Shown piece after piece: positions 43,877-54,811 of a stretch of 59,022 nt of DNA. The notes under the pieces are model-generated. The model was not told the DNA's origin. It ran no database searches and saw nothing but the letters and a program-made list of their open reading frames with translations. Origin of the DNA: Candidatus Methylacidiphilales bacterium (lineage in GTDB: Bacteria; Verrucomicrobiota; Verrucomicrobiia; Methylacidiphilales; CAZTYG01); contig JANRJG010000008.1 of assembly GCA_033875315.1 (NCBI GenBank), forward strand, positions 1 to 59,022, given 5' to 3'. The position numbers and the translations under genes were made by a program. The first letter of the stretch is position 1; each line of letters begins with the position of its first letter.

Positions 43877-45007
43877 ATGCCGCAATCCTTCCCCGCCCGA
43901 CTGATGATCGGTGCCAGTGAACACTCTGCCGACTTGTTATACGCCACCCGCATGTTTGTTCCCGATCCTTTTGTCTGGCTGCAGACGGGTCGCAAGACCC
44001 TGGGAGTCTTCAGTGCATTGGAAGTGGATCGCGCCCGCGGCCAAGCCCGGCTGGATGAAGTGATGGAGCAGTCCCAGGTGGAGGCGCTGCTCAAACGTCC
44101 GCCCGCTGCCGCGGCTGGGCGATTTCTCCATTCGATTGCGGCCTTGTTGCGTTCCCGCCGCATCCGGACGGTCGAGGTCCCTTATTGGACGGAGGCGGGA
44201 TTGGTGGAGTTTCTCCGCAGCGAGAAGATACGTGTGGAGATCGTTGATGGCCCTTTTTTTCCCGGGCGAGAAATCAAAACCGAAGAAGAAGTCCGCGCGA
44301 TCATCCGTGGCCAGCGACAGGCGGAAGCCGGTATGGCCCGGGCCTTCGAAGTGCTCCGCGCCTGCTCTGAGGGAAACCGTCGCCTGTTGCGCTGGAATGG
44401 GCGCGCACTGACTTCGGAAATCCTGCGGGGTGAGATTGATGCTGCCGTGGTGCGGGCCGGGGGAATCCCCGGCCATACCATCGTGGCTGGCGGCTTGCAG
44501 GGTTGTGACCCACACGAACGCGGTCACGGGCCTTTGAGAGCCCATGAAGCCCTCATTCTTGACATTTTTCCCCGTGACCAGAGCAGTGGCTATTTCGGCG
44601 ACCTCACCCGCACTGTGGTCAAGGGGCGGGCTTCCGAGGCTTTGCGACGGCAATACGCCACGGTGCTCGCCGGCCAGAAGAAGGCCCTCCGTGCCATCAA
44701 GGCCGGTGTGGACGGGGCCAAGTTGCACCAGTCGGTGAAGGATTTCTTCACATCAGAAGGCTACCCGACCGAGCAACGGGAAGGCCGCTGGGTCGGTTTC
44801 TTCCATGGCACCGGGCACAGCCTCGGCTTGGAAATTCATGAGCCTCCACGCTTCGCCGCCGGCAAATTCAAGGCCGGGCATGTCATGACGGTCGAACCGG
44901 GACTCTACTACCCGGAAACCGGCGGCGTGCGCATCGAGGATCTGGTCACGGTGACCCGGACCGGCCATCGCAATCTGACCCGCACCCCCAAGTTTTTGGA
45001 GATTTAA
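43877..45007 (+). CDS. M24-family aminopeptidase (Xaa-Pro type)
   Basis: 376 residues. The creatinase N-terminal domain (about 1-135) is followed by a pita-bread peptidase domain. Its five metal ligands are visible: Asp in LILDIFPRD, Asp in FGDLTRTV, His in HGTGHSLGLEIHE, Glu in TVEPGLYYP and Glu in VRIEDLV. It removes N-terminal residues before proline, or a related peptide bond, in the cytoplasm. The likely start is ATG 43877. It precedes parB by 50 bases on the same strand and may share its transcript. Confidence 0.9.
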   Translation: MPQSFPARLMIGASEHSADLLYATRMFVPDPFVWLQTGRKTLGVFSALEVDRARGQARLDEVMEQSQVEALLKRPPAAAAGRFLHSIAALLRSRRIRTVEVPYWTEAGLVEFLRSEKIRVEIVDGPFFPGREIKTEEEVRAIIRGQRQAEAGMARAFEVLRACSEGNRRLLRWNGRALTSEILRGEIDAAVVRAGGIPGHTIVAGGLQGCDPHERGHGPLRAHEALILDIFPRDQSSGYFGDLTRTVVKGRASEALRRQYATVLAGQKKALRAIKAGVDGAKLHQSVKDFFTSEGYPTEQREGRWVGFFHGTGHSLGLEIHEPPRFAAGKFKAGHVMTVEPGLYYPETGGVRIEDLVTVTRTGHRNLTRTPKFLEI

Positions 45008-45057
45008 CAGGTGGCCATCCTTGCCTAATCGGGCCCGACCCCGTACGATTTCCCGCT

Positions 45058-45933
45058 ATGGCACGCAACGCACTGGGCAAGGGATTGGGCGCCCTCATCG
45101 GCGGCAACGCCGCCGCCGTCACTCCGGTCGCCCTCGAACCCGGTGAATCCATCCGACAGGTCGGATTGGACACCATCGTCCCCAGCCCGTTCCAACCCCG
45201 CCGCACCTTCACCGCCGAGCACCTCGACGAACTTGCGGCCAGCATCCAACAACATGGCATCATCCAGCCCCTCGTGGTCCGGCGTGTGGGCAACAAACAC
45301 GAGCTCATCGCCGGGGAACGTCGCTGGCGCGCCGCCCGCCTGGCCGGCCTGAAGGAAGTCCCCGTCGTCGTCCGCCAGAAGACCGACCAGGAGGCCGCCG
45401 AAGAGGCCCTGATTGAAAACCTCATCCGCGCCGACCTCAATCCGATGGAAGAAGCCGACGGCTACGCCCGGTTGATTGAGTCGCACCACCTCACCCAGGA
45501 GCAAGTCGCCGAGCGCGTGGGGAAAAGCCGCACCGCAGTCACCAACGCCCTCCGCCTGCGCAACCTCAGCACTTCCGTCCGCACCCTGGTGGGCGAAGGC
45601 AAACTCTCCTCCGGCCACGCCAAGGTCCTCCTCGGTCTGCCCACGGCGGCCCTCCAGGACAGCGCCGCCAAATCCGTCGTCCAGGGCGACCTCTCCGTCC
45701 GCGCCACCGAGGCCCTGGTCCGAGCCCTCCTCAAGTCCGGGGGCAAGTCCTCCGGGAAAAAAACCAAGCCCGCCGCCGCCGATTGGCGCGACATCGAACT
45801 CCGTCTCCAGCGTTCCCTTGGCACCAAGGTCCGGCTCGTCGGCTCGGGCAAAAAGGGCCACCTGGAAATCCAGTATTTCAATGAAGCCGATCTCGACCGC
45901 CTCCTTCTCCAATTCGGCGTTCGTCCGGAATAA
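45058..45933 (+). CDS. parB: Chromosome partitioning protein ParB
   Basis: 291 residues. KGLGALIGG at the N-terminus is the ParA-interacting region. SPFQPRR, HELIAGERRWRAARLAGL and ENLIRADLNPMEEADGY are the CTPase/parS-loading core, followed by a helix-turn-helix (LTQEQVAERVGKSRTAVTNALRL) and a C-terminal dimerisation part. It binds parS, slides as a clamp and helps segregate the origin. The usual parA partner is not adjacent, and I saw no clear 16-bp parS palindrome in the window. Confidence 0.93.
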   Translation: MARNALGKGLGALIGGNAAAVTPVALEPGESIRQVGLDTIVPSPFQPRRTFTAEHLDELAASIQQHGIIQPLVVRRVGNKHELIAGERRWRAARLAGLKEVPVVVRQKTDQEAAEEALIENLIRADLNPMEEADGYARLIESHHLTQEQVAERVGKSRTAVTNALRLRNLSTSVRTLVGEGKLSSGHAKVLLGLPTAALQDSAAKSVVQGDLSVRATEALVRALLKSGGKSSGKKTKPAAADWRDIELRLQRSLGTKVRLVGSGKKGHLEIQYFNEADLDRLLLQFGVRPE

Positions 45934-45943
45934 TTCCACCTGC

Positions 45944-45979
45944 ACGGCTTCGCGCTCTTCGCGAACTTTGCGGTAAAGC
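45944..45979. repeat. Single arm of the CGCGAAG repeat family upstream of mutL
   Basis: TGCACGGCTTCGCGCTCTTCG and the following GCGAACTTTGCGGTAAAGC form one arm of the same repeat seen as a full inverted pair at 1051-1175. No partner arm is nearby. It occupies almost the whole 51-base gap between parB and mutL. Confidence 0.55.
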
Positions 45980-45984
45980 TCCCC

Positions 45985-47751
45985 ATGCCTCCCCGTATCC
46001 GCGTCCTCGACGACATCACCGCCAACCGCATCGCGGCGGGCGAGGTCGTGGAGCGCCCGGCTTCCGTGGTCAAGGAATTGCTGGAAAACAGCCTGGATGC
46101 CGGGGCCACCCGCATCGAAATCGATGCCGAGGGCGGTGGCAAGAGCCTGGTCCGCATCACGGATGATGGTTGCGGCATGGGCCGCGACGACGCCCTCCTT
46201 TGCCTCGAACGCCATGCCACCAGCAAATTGCGATCGGCCGACGACCTCCAGGGGGTCACCACCCTCGGCTTCCGCGGCGAGGCCCTGCCCAGCATCGCTT
46301 CGGTCTGCAAATTCCGCCTCCTCACCCGCGAACCGGGCAATGTGGCCGGTACGGAGGTGTTGGTGGACGGCGGCAAAATCAAGGAAGTGCGCGAGGCCGG
46401 TTGTGCCGTTGGCACTTCCATCGAGGTGCGTGCCCTTTTCCACCACGTCCCCGGTCGGCGTAAATTCCTCAAATCCGATGCCACCGAGTGGGCCCACATC
46501 GAGCAGGTCGTCCGCCTGGCCGCTCTGGCCCATGAGAAAACCGGTTTCACCCTCCGCCAGGACTCACGCGAAGTTCTGCGTTTGCCTCCTGCTGGAGACA
46601 AGGAGGAACGGGTGCGGCAATTGCTCGGTGCCGGGTTCATGCGCGACCTGCTGTCGTTGGTGGCAGAGGAGGGGGGCATGAAGCTCACCGGGTGGATCGG
46701 CAAGCCCGGGATCAGTCGCAGCAACCGCCAGGACCACCACCTCTTCGTCAACGGACGCCCGGTCCACAGTCCGGGGATCAACTTCGCCGTGCTCGAAGGT
46801 TACCAGCAGGCCCTGGTCCGGGGCCGGTTCCCCGTCCTGGTCCTGTTCCTCGAAGTCCCCCCGTCCACCCTGGATGTCAATGTCCACCCGGCCAAGCGCG
46901 AGGTCCGTTTCCGTGATGAACTGAGGGTGAAGGATTTTGTGGCGACATCGATTCGCGATGTACTGCACCGCACGGGAACGGCCCCGGCCTCGGTGGAAAT
47001 GGAACAGGGTCTGCACAGACCCGTGGAACAACCCCAACCCGCCAGTCCCCGGGCCCGTCAAGTCGCCCTTTTCGCCGCCTCCCCGCTGCCGGAACCTCCG
47101 TCCGTCCACAGCTTGCCGGTGGAGACCGCTTTTCCTTCCCCCTCTGCTCCTGCGGAAGTGGGGCCGGAGGAAAAAAACCACGATCTCCGGGTGGTTGGGA
47201 TCATGCTCGGTCGCTACATCATGGCGGAAAATCCGCAGGGGATCGTCCTGATCGATCAGGAGGCCGCACGTGAACGCATCCTCTTCGAGGAGATTGCCGA
47301 CCGTCTTTCCCGCCAAGACCCCCACAGCCAGCGCTTGTTGGTGGCGGAGACCCTCGAGCTTTCCCCCGCCGAGGCCGCCTGCGCCCGCCAACAGAGCGCG
47401 GCGCTGGAATCGGTCGGTTTCGGACTGGCCCCGCTCGGTGGCAACACGTTCCTCATTGATGCGGTGCCAGCCAGCGTCGAAACCCAGCACGTGGGGGATT
47501 TCTTCCGCGATGTTCTCCACGACCTCATGCAGACCGGCCGGGCATCGCGCTCCGGCAATGCCCACGATGAACGACTGGCCGAGGTCATGGCCCGGCACAC
47601 CGCACGTCTGCGATCCGAGCTGTCGCCGATTGAAGTCGAGCGTTTGTTGGCCGATCTCCACCGCTGCCACCTGCCCTACACCTGTCCCGGTGGACGACCG
47701 ACCATGATCCTTCTCAGCCGCGATGAATTGAAACGCAAATTCGGTTTGTAG
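45985..47751 (+). CDS. mutL: DNA mismatch repair protein MutL
   Basis: 588 residues. The N-terminal GHKL ATPase is complete: IAAGEVVERPASVVKELLENSLDAG in adjoining pieces, ITDDGCGM, TLGFRGEALPSI and the LDVNVHPAKREVRF transducer. The C-terminal dimerisation domain (about 400-588) corresponds to the endonuclease-type MutL, but its metal-site motifs are altered. The usual DQHAxxE reads DQEAARE, the ACH position reads ARH and CPHGRP reads CPGGRP. Nicking activity is therefore doubtful. The stop codon abuts the repeat element that carries the next small gene. Confidence 0.93.
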   Translation: MPPRIRVLDDITANRIAAGEVVERPASVVKELLENSLDAGATRIEIDAEGGGKSLVRITDDGCGMGRDDALLCLERHATSKLRSADDLQGVTTLGFRGEALPSIASVCKFRLLTREPGNVAGTEVLVDGGKIKEVREAGCAVGTSIEVRALFHHVPGRRKFLKSDATEWAHIEQVVRLAALAHEKTGFTLRQDSREVLRLPPAGDKEERVRQLLGAGFMRDLLSLVAEEGGMKLTGWIGKPGISRSNRQDHHLFVNGRPVHSPGINFAVLEGYQQALVRGRFPVLVLFLEVPPSTLDVNVHPAKREVRFRDELRVKDFVATSIRDVLHRTGTAPASVEMEQGLHRPVEQPQPASPRARQVALFAASPLPEPPSVHSLPVETAFPSPSAPAEVGPEEKNHDLRVVGIMLGRYIMAENPQGIVLIDQEAARERILFEEIADRLSRQDPHSQRLLVAETLELSPAEAACARQQSAALESVGFGLAPLGGNTFLIDAVPASVETQHVGDFFRDVLHDLMQTGRASRSGNAHDERLAEVMARHTARLRSELSPIEVERLLADLHRCHLPYTCPGGRPTMILLSRDELKRKFGL

Positions 47752-48141
47752 CCCGCGAAACACGCGAAAGGACGCGAAAAAATGAAGGATCTGATTCTCA
47801 AAGAGGAATGCTTGGAAATGGAGCTGCACGAACGGCGTGTGCCCTTTACCGCCAAACCCAAGCTGCCGCTGTCTTATAAAGGCAGGCCACTCAAGTCATC
47901 CTATGAGCCAGATCTGCTGTGCTATGGGAAGTTGGTCGTGGAGTTGAAAGCGGTTTCCGCACTGTGCGATGAGCATCGTGCCCAGGTTTTAAATTACCTT
48001 CATGCCGGTCCCTTTCCTTTGGGGCTTTTGGTGAACTTCGGCCACCACCCCAAAGTGGAGTACGAACGCCTGGCCCTGACTTCATTGAGGTCCCTGCCTC
48101 CCGAATTGTAAATTTCGCGTCCTTTCGCGTATTTCGCGGGC
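47751..48141. mobile_element. Inverted-repeat element carrying a shortened GxxExxY-family gene
   Basis: The left arm GCCCGCGAAACACGCGAAAG plus GACGCGAAA (47751-47779) and the right arm (about 48113-48141) are reverse complements with one mismatch in 29. They enclose one ORF (47782-48111). The element begins at the last base of the mutL stop codon and ends shortly before the TPP riboswitch. The arrangement parallels the element at 5608-6473, with different repeat sequences but the same gene family inside. Confidence 0.7.
47782..48111 (+). CDS. GxxExxY-family protein lacking its signature motif
   Basis: 109 residues. MKDLILKEE matches the usual start of one GxxExxY subfamily. The next residues (CLEMELHERRVPF) correspond to the part after the GxxExxY helix. 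About 25 residues appear to be missing in frame, including the signature. The PD-(D/E)XK-like core remains: YEPDLLCYGKLVVELKAVSA with Asp, Glu and Lys, then GLLVNFGH. The frame is intact, so this is either a functional short form or a recent deletion derivative. It lies inside perfect-looking inverted repeats. Confidence 0.7.
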   Translation: MKDLILKEECLEMELHERRVPFTAKPKLPLSYKGRPLKSSYEPDLLCYGKLVVELKAVSALCDEHRAQVLNYLHAGPFPLGLLVNFGHHPKVEYERLALTSLRSLPPEL

Positions 48142-48184
48142 CCCAAAATGCCTCTTGCACGCCCTCCCTGCCGGGATAGTTTCA

Positions 48185-50306
<2,122 letters not shown>

Positions 50307-50322
50307 GTCCTATTGGATTGGA

Positions 50323-50431
50323 GGAGCGCAGGCGTCCCGCCTGTGGGGTTGTGCGTCCCGCGCAACCCGCTGCCTTTGAGAATCGGGACCGGACGGGACG
50401 TCCGCTCCAGCAGGCGGGACGCCCGCGCTCC
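50323..50431. repeat. Inverted repeat of the GGCGTCCCGCCTG family
   Basis: The left arm GGAGCGCAGGCGTCCCGCCT plus G (50323-50343) and the right arm (50411-50431) pair at 20 of 21 positions. A shorter hairpin, GTTGTGCG/CGCAAC, lies inside. The rest of the 353-base gap before the next gene (50432-50659) holds further GC-rich short palindromes and no convincing gene. The position right after thiC means it could also act as a transcript end. Confidence 0.65.
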
Positions 50432-50659
50432 TTCGATCCAGCGCTTGGAGCGGGACTTCTTCCAAAAAGGCGGCCTGCGCGAGCGCATGACCCGCGCTCG
50501 GCTGGATTATAGGAGGCAGCCCGGACAAGCTCCCTGAAGTCCATAAGTACAATCGGTCGTCTGGGTCATATATGACCCAGAAACCTTCCCCCCGACCCGA
50601 ACACCCCACTTGCCGCTGGTCTTTCTTGGGCCTTCTGAAAAAATCCCCTTCATCCTCCC

Positions 50660-51220
50660 ATGAAACACCTTCCCGCACTCCTCCTCCTGCTGCTCACCCT
50701 GACCCTCGGTGCCTTCGGCAACCGCCTGGCCGCCGAACCGGCGCTGACCGCGACCGCCTGGGTCGACGCGCTCTACCGCAACCCGCGCGATGAGGCCCAT
50801 TATCCCTCCGAGCGGGCCGCGCGGCTGGCCGTGCCGGAACTGGCCGCCCTCATCCGCCAGGCCGTGGCGGTGCGCAAGGCGCACGAAAAGAAAGCCCCGG
50901 ACGAAAAGCCCCCGTTTGCCGATTACCCCTTGCTCCTGGCCGGTCCCGATGCCCCCGAGCGCCACCGGATCTACACCGTCGCCGGGGAAACGAACCCCAG
51001 GGAGGGGAAGGCGGCCAAAGGCACTACGCGGGTGATGGTCGAACTGCTGTATCCGCCCGGAGTCGAACCGGATGTGGTGGTCCTCGACCTCCAGCCCGAC
51101 GGCGCCGCGTAGAAAATCGCAAAGATCCGCTACCTGCCCGCGCGCGCCCAGCCCGAAGACCTGGCCACCCGCCTCCGCGCCGATCTGGCGGCGGAAGGGG
51201 CGACCCCCGCTGCACGGTGA
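50660..51220 (+). pseudogene. Secreted hypothetical protein interrupted by an in-frame TAG
   Basis: The frame starts with a signal peptide (MKHLPALLLLLLTLTLG to LAA) and runs 150 residues to a TAG at 51110-51112. After the TAG the same frame continues for 35 sensible codons (KIAKIRYLPARAQPEDLATR and onward) to a TGA at 51220. The sequence on both sides has the same composition and reads as one protein, and TGG to TAG would be a single change (Trp to stop). No homologous family is recognised. It could be a pseudogene, or the shorter secreted protein may still be made. Confidence 0.55.
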
Positions 51221-51233
51221 GGGCAACGAGTGG

Positions 51234-51394
51234 TTGTAACGGAAGTAACGAAGCAAGGCCTTTGGTTTGGTTCAGCCAACTGGAAACCGAAAACCGCAAA
51301 CTGAAAACAGGAAGTGCTGAACAGAAGGTAACAAAGCTAACAAAGCAAGGCGGGGAGCAGTTTTTATTTCAGCCAACTGAGAACTGAAAACCGG
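51234..51394. repeat. Two imperfect direct repeats
   Basis: About 51234-51308 and 51323-51394 share the order GTAAC(G/A)AAG, CAAAGCAAGG or CGAAGCAAGG, a short variable stretch, TTCAGCCAACTG and a run of GAAACTGAAAAC-like text. There is no coding signal. The remaining gap up to 51515 holds another repeat remnant (CTCTGTGTGCCCTGCGTCCT near 51480). The 295-base spacer is therefore mostly repeat debris. Confidence 0.5.
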
Positions 51395-51515
51395 GGATAC
51401 CTTCGAGCAGAAGAACACGAAGTCATCCGCCCCATGGACCCGTGAACTTTTGCATGGAGGATTGTCACGATCCGCCCGCTCTGTGTGCCCTGCGTCCTCT
51501 GTGGTTGACCAATGG

Positions 51516-54500
51516 TCAAGGGCCGGTGACGGTGTATTTCACGATGGTCAAGTCGCCGGTGCCGGATTGGATCTCGAAGCCGGTGTTGATCTCGCAGACG
51601 AAGTATTTTTTGGGAAGGTATTTCCGGGCCACCGCGTCCCGGACAAAAGGCATGATGTCGAACTGGGTGGTCTGTTTCTGGGGGCCGTCGTTCCGATAGC
51701 AAACCGTGTTCTGCTCCTGGTTCTTCAGGACGGTCCACGTGGTGGAAGCCGTGGAGAAGGTGCCCTGTCGCTTCCAGAGGCTGTTGTTGAAATCGCCGGG
51801 GATGTTGCTCCAGGGCACGATCATGATCTCGCAGTATCTTTCGTTCCAATCCTCGTCGATAGTGGGGAAGCACCAGATATTGATGAGTGAATGATACCAT
51901 CCGTTGGCGGCATTTTGCGCCCATGAGAAATGGACGGTGAGTTGCTTTTTGGTGTTTGCGGGCAAGCCCATGCCCGGGGCCCGCACGCCACCCGGCAACT
52001 GTCCGGGCTGGTTGCCCCATTTGATGTGGGGGAAGCCGTAGCCGGCGGCGTCGGGATTATTCCAGTGGATGCGGATGTTGCCCGGGCTGCGGTAGGTCAG
52101 TTTTTGGTAACCCCCGGCGGAGAAGGGCTCGAGGATGCTGTTCGCCAGGCAGTAGGTGGTATTGTAGGGATAGTAATCCCCATCAAGTTCCATCGGATTG
52201 ATCAGGCGGCCCTGGGCATCGCCGCTGATCCAGCGCGTGACCAAATCGATGGTGCTCCGGTCCAGTTCGTGGCTGCCCAAGGGCGGCATGCGTGAGGGAC
52301 TGGAGGGGGCCCGGAGGCGGGTGAGGAGCATGGAGTTGGCCGTGGAACCGGGAACGAGGACCCGGGCGTTGGGATTGCCGCCATTGTTGGAGAGTGATCC
52401 GTTGAGGATGCCCGCGTCGGCCAGCGGGGTGGAGATCCGGGCATCCCAGTTGGTGGGGGCTGGGCCGCCGGGTTGGTGGCACTGGGCGCAATTGACCTGG
52501 AGGGCGGAACGTGCACGGAATTCAACGCTCCGGGCCTCATCGTCCGGCTGGGCCAGTGTGGGCAGGTCCTCCACGGATGTGGGGGCACCGGCCAGGTAGC
52601 CCGCGTCGCGGAGGGCCTCGATCTGGTTCGCGGTTCCCTCTGGATACGCGTGGGGCGTGTTCAACTGGCGCGTGTTGAATCCCAGGGCGTAGCCGCCCTG
52701 CGGGGTGTGGCACTGCATGCACTCGTTCCGTGCCGGGTAGCGCCACTTTTGCGTTTGGACCGTTCCGTCCACATCAATATCGAGGAATTCCGTCTGGCCG
52801 GAGTCGGGCACCAGGTCTGCGTCGCTCTGGTCTGGGCGCCAGCGGTAGGTAACACCGTAGGCTCCGGAGTCATTCTTGACCAGGAAGCGGGTCTCCAAGC
52901 GCCGCCGGGTGGCGGGGTTGCCGCGCGTGGTTTCGATTTCAAAGTGTTTGATCCAGACGCTCCCAGAGGGCAGGGACCATGCGCTGTCCGGATTGAAGCC
53001 GAAGGTTGGGGATGGCGAAGGGATGGAGAACCAGCGCGTCTTGATAGCGTAGTCGGACCAGAATGGAACTTTCGGGGTGTAACCCACGATGCCCGGTTGG
53101 ACGTCCAGGGTGGCGAGGTCGCGGAAGGCACCGGTGTCCGAGAGCCGGACGGGCAGGGGACTGCCCCCGGTCTGTGTGGCCATCAGGCGGCGGATTTTTC
53201 CGGCGTTGATGTTGACCAGCAGGAGATCGCCGTTGCCGGGGTCGGTGCCAAAAGCCACCGTGCCGGTTTCGGTATTCATCAACTGCCGTGATGTCCAGGT
53301 GGCGTTTCCCGCATCGGTCAGGGCAAAGACACGGCCGGATCCAAAGTCGGCGAAGATGTAGGAACCGTAGAGTTCCGGGAGGTTGGTGCCGCGGTAGACC
53401 CTTCCACCGGTGACGCTGTATCCTAGGCTGCGGTCGTAGTCGAAGACCGGGTTGATCCGGGGACTACCTGGGTTTGCGGGCGGATTGGAACGGGGGCCAG
53501 CGATCAGGCCCTCGCGGAAGGGCCAGCCGTAATTGCCGCCACGGGCGACGAGGTCGATTTCCTCCCGGCTGTTGCTGCCGACATCGCCGGCCAGGAGTCG
53601 TCCCGTGTCAGGATCGAAGCTGAAACGCCAGGGGTTGCGGAAGCCCACCGCCCAGAACTCCGTCCGGATCTTGGAGGCACTGATCGCGCCCTTCTTGGGA
53701 TAGGCGCCGTTCCCGAGGGGATTGGAGATGGCTCCGGTGGCACCGGGAAGGAAGGGATTGTCGGAAGGGATGGCGTAACGGGCCTTGTTGTTGGAATCGA
53801 GGTTGATCGACGGATGGGCGTTGGGTTCAACACTGCCGCCAATAAGGCCCACATTCCTGCGGTCGACGTCGATGCGGAGGATTCCGCAGAAAAAATCCCG
53901 GTCGATCCACCGGCTGTTGTCGAGCTGGTCGTTCTGCCCTCCCTCGTCACCCAGGGAGATGTAGAGGAATCCATCCGGGCCGAAGTGCAGATCCCCGCCG
54001 TTGTGGTTGCTGGCCTCGTCGAGTTGGGTCAGGACGGGGGCGAGCGTGGCCGGGTCGGCGGTATTCGGGTTTGACGCGGAGGCTTGGAGCCGTGCGACGC
54101 GCTGGTAGCGCTTCCCATCGCGGAAAAAGCTGTAGAAGATGAAAAACGTGCGGTTGCTGGCGAACTCGGGATGAAAAGCCAAGCCTAGCAGGCCGCATTC
54201 CCCATCGGTGGCGAGGGATTCGCCGGGGCCCATCAAGGCATTGCAATCGAGAAAAAGCTGTCTGCTGGCCGGGTCGGAGGAGAGATCGAGGACTTGGATG
54301 CCCTTGTTCCGTTCGACGACGAAGAGGCGGTCGGTTTCTCCGGGAGGGCTGGCCAGGGCGATGGGCAGCGTGAAGCCGGTATAGGCATCCTGGCAGTAGT
54401 AGGATCCGACAGGGGGGGGTGCGAGGGGCATGCTGAGCGTGTTGTTGGGGATGCGGGTCAACTGCCCCCAACTGGTGGTGCCCGGGGCAATGAGAAGGAT

Positions 54501-54539
54501 CGCCACCAAGAAAAGAGGGTTTAGAGACGTTAAGTTCAT
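51516..54539 (-). CDS. PQQ sugar dehydrogenase, dihaem cytochrome c and GH12-like fusion
   Basis: 1007 residues with a signal peptide (LFLVAILLIAPGTTSWG). Residues about 45-460 are a glucose/sorbosone dehydrogenase beta-propeller (LFVVERNKGIQVLDL, HNGGDLHFGPDGFLYISLGD in pieces, GFRNPWRFSFDPDTG). Residues about 470-770 hold two haem c sites, ECMQCH (Cys607) and NCAQCH (Cys684), so electrons could leave through cytochrome c. The last 230 residues match the layout of glycoside hydrolase family 12. CEIMIVPW with Glu904 is the nucleophile position, and GFEIQSG with Glu989 is the acid/base position. The product is probably periplasmic or secreted and may cut a glucan and oxidise the sugar. It stands alone between repeat-rich spacers. 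Confidence 0.8.
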   Translation of the reverse strand: MNLTSLNPLFLVAILLIAPGTTSWGQLTRIPNNTLSMPLAPPPVGSYYCQDAYTGFTLPIALASPPGETDRLFVVERNKGIQVLDLSSDPASRQLFLDCNALMGPGESLATDGECGLLGLAFHPEFASNRTFFIFYSFFRDGKRYQRVARLQASASNPNTADPATLAPVLTQLDEASNHNGGDLHFGPDGFLYISLGDEGGQNDQLDNSRWIDRDFFCGILRIDVDRRNVGLIGGSVEPNAHPSINLDSNNKARYAIPSDNPFLPGATGAISNPLGNGAYPKKGAISASKIRTEFWAVGFRNPWRFSFDPDTGRLLAGDVGSNSREEIDLVARGGNYGWPFREGLIAGPRSNPPANPGSPRINPVFDYDRSLGYSVTGGRVYRGTNLPELYGSYIFADFGSGRVFALTDAGNATWTSRQLMNTETGTVAFGTDPGNGDLLLVNINAGKIRRLMATQTGGSPLPVRLSDTGAFRDLATLDVQPGIVGYTPKVPFWSDYAIKTRWFSIPSPSPTFGFNPDSAWSLPSGSVWIKHFEIETTRGNPATRRRLETRFLVKNDSGAYGVTYRWRPDQSDADLVPDSGQTEFLDIDVDGTVQTQKWRYPARNECMQCHTPQGGYALGFNTRQLNTPHAYPEGTANQIEALRDAGYLAGAPTSVEDLPTLAQPDDEARSVEFRARSALQVNCAQCHQPGGPAPTNWDARISTPLADAGILNGSLSNNGGNPNARVLVPGSTANSMLLTRLRAPSSPSRMPPLGSHELDRSTIDLVTRWISGDAQGRLINPMELDGDYYPYNTTYCLANSILEPFSAGGYQKLTYRSPGNIRIHWNNPDAAGYGFPHIKWGNQPGQLPGGVRAPGMGLPANTKKQLTVHFSWAQNAANGWYHSLINIWCFPTIDEDWNERYCEIMIVPWSNIPGDFNNSLWKRQGTFSTASTTWTVLKNQEQNTVCYRNDGPQKQTTQFDIMPFVRDAVARKYLPKKYFVCEINTGFEIQSGTGDLTIVKYTVTGP

Positions 54540-54811
54540 TGGGATGAGGGGAGCCCGGTGCCCTGATCGCTATGTTAAAGGATTTTGCCTGCTTTACAAG
54601 CCATGCTCCCATTGAGTGCCGTGTAAGGCAGAGGGCGGAGGGCGGAATAAACCTGAAACCTGAAACGAGAAGGATTCCGGCTTCGGGAGCGGAGAATTTT
54701 GAGCTAAGAGCTGACAGCTGATAGCCGACGGTCATGAGCCAAGGGCAAACGGGGAAAGGGAAAGGATTCCCCGTCTACAAGGTGGAAGTTAAAGACCGAA
54801 CCCTATTTAGG
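54540..54811. other. Spacer with repeat remnants, no gene seen
   Basis: This 272-base gap separates two minus-strand genes. It has short direct repeats (AACCTGAAACCTGAAAC near 54650; GAGCTAAGAGCTGACAGCTG near 54700) of the kind scattered through this window. No ORF, RNA or terminator is convincing. The promoter of the PQQ dehydrogenase gene should lie in its left part, but I cannot assign it. Confidence 0.5.

Noticed and set aside
45058-45933. Possible chromosome origin region because of parB
   Set aside because: No parA, dnaA, gidA or DnaA-box cluster and no parS palindrome were seen nearby, so parB alone does not mark an origin.
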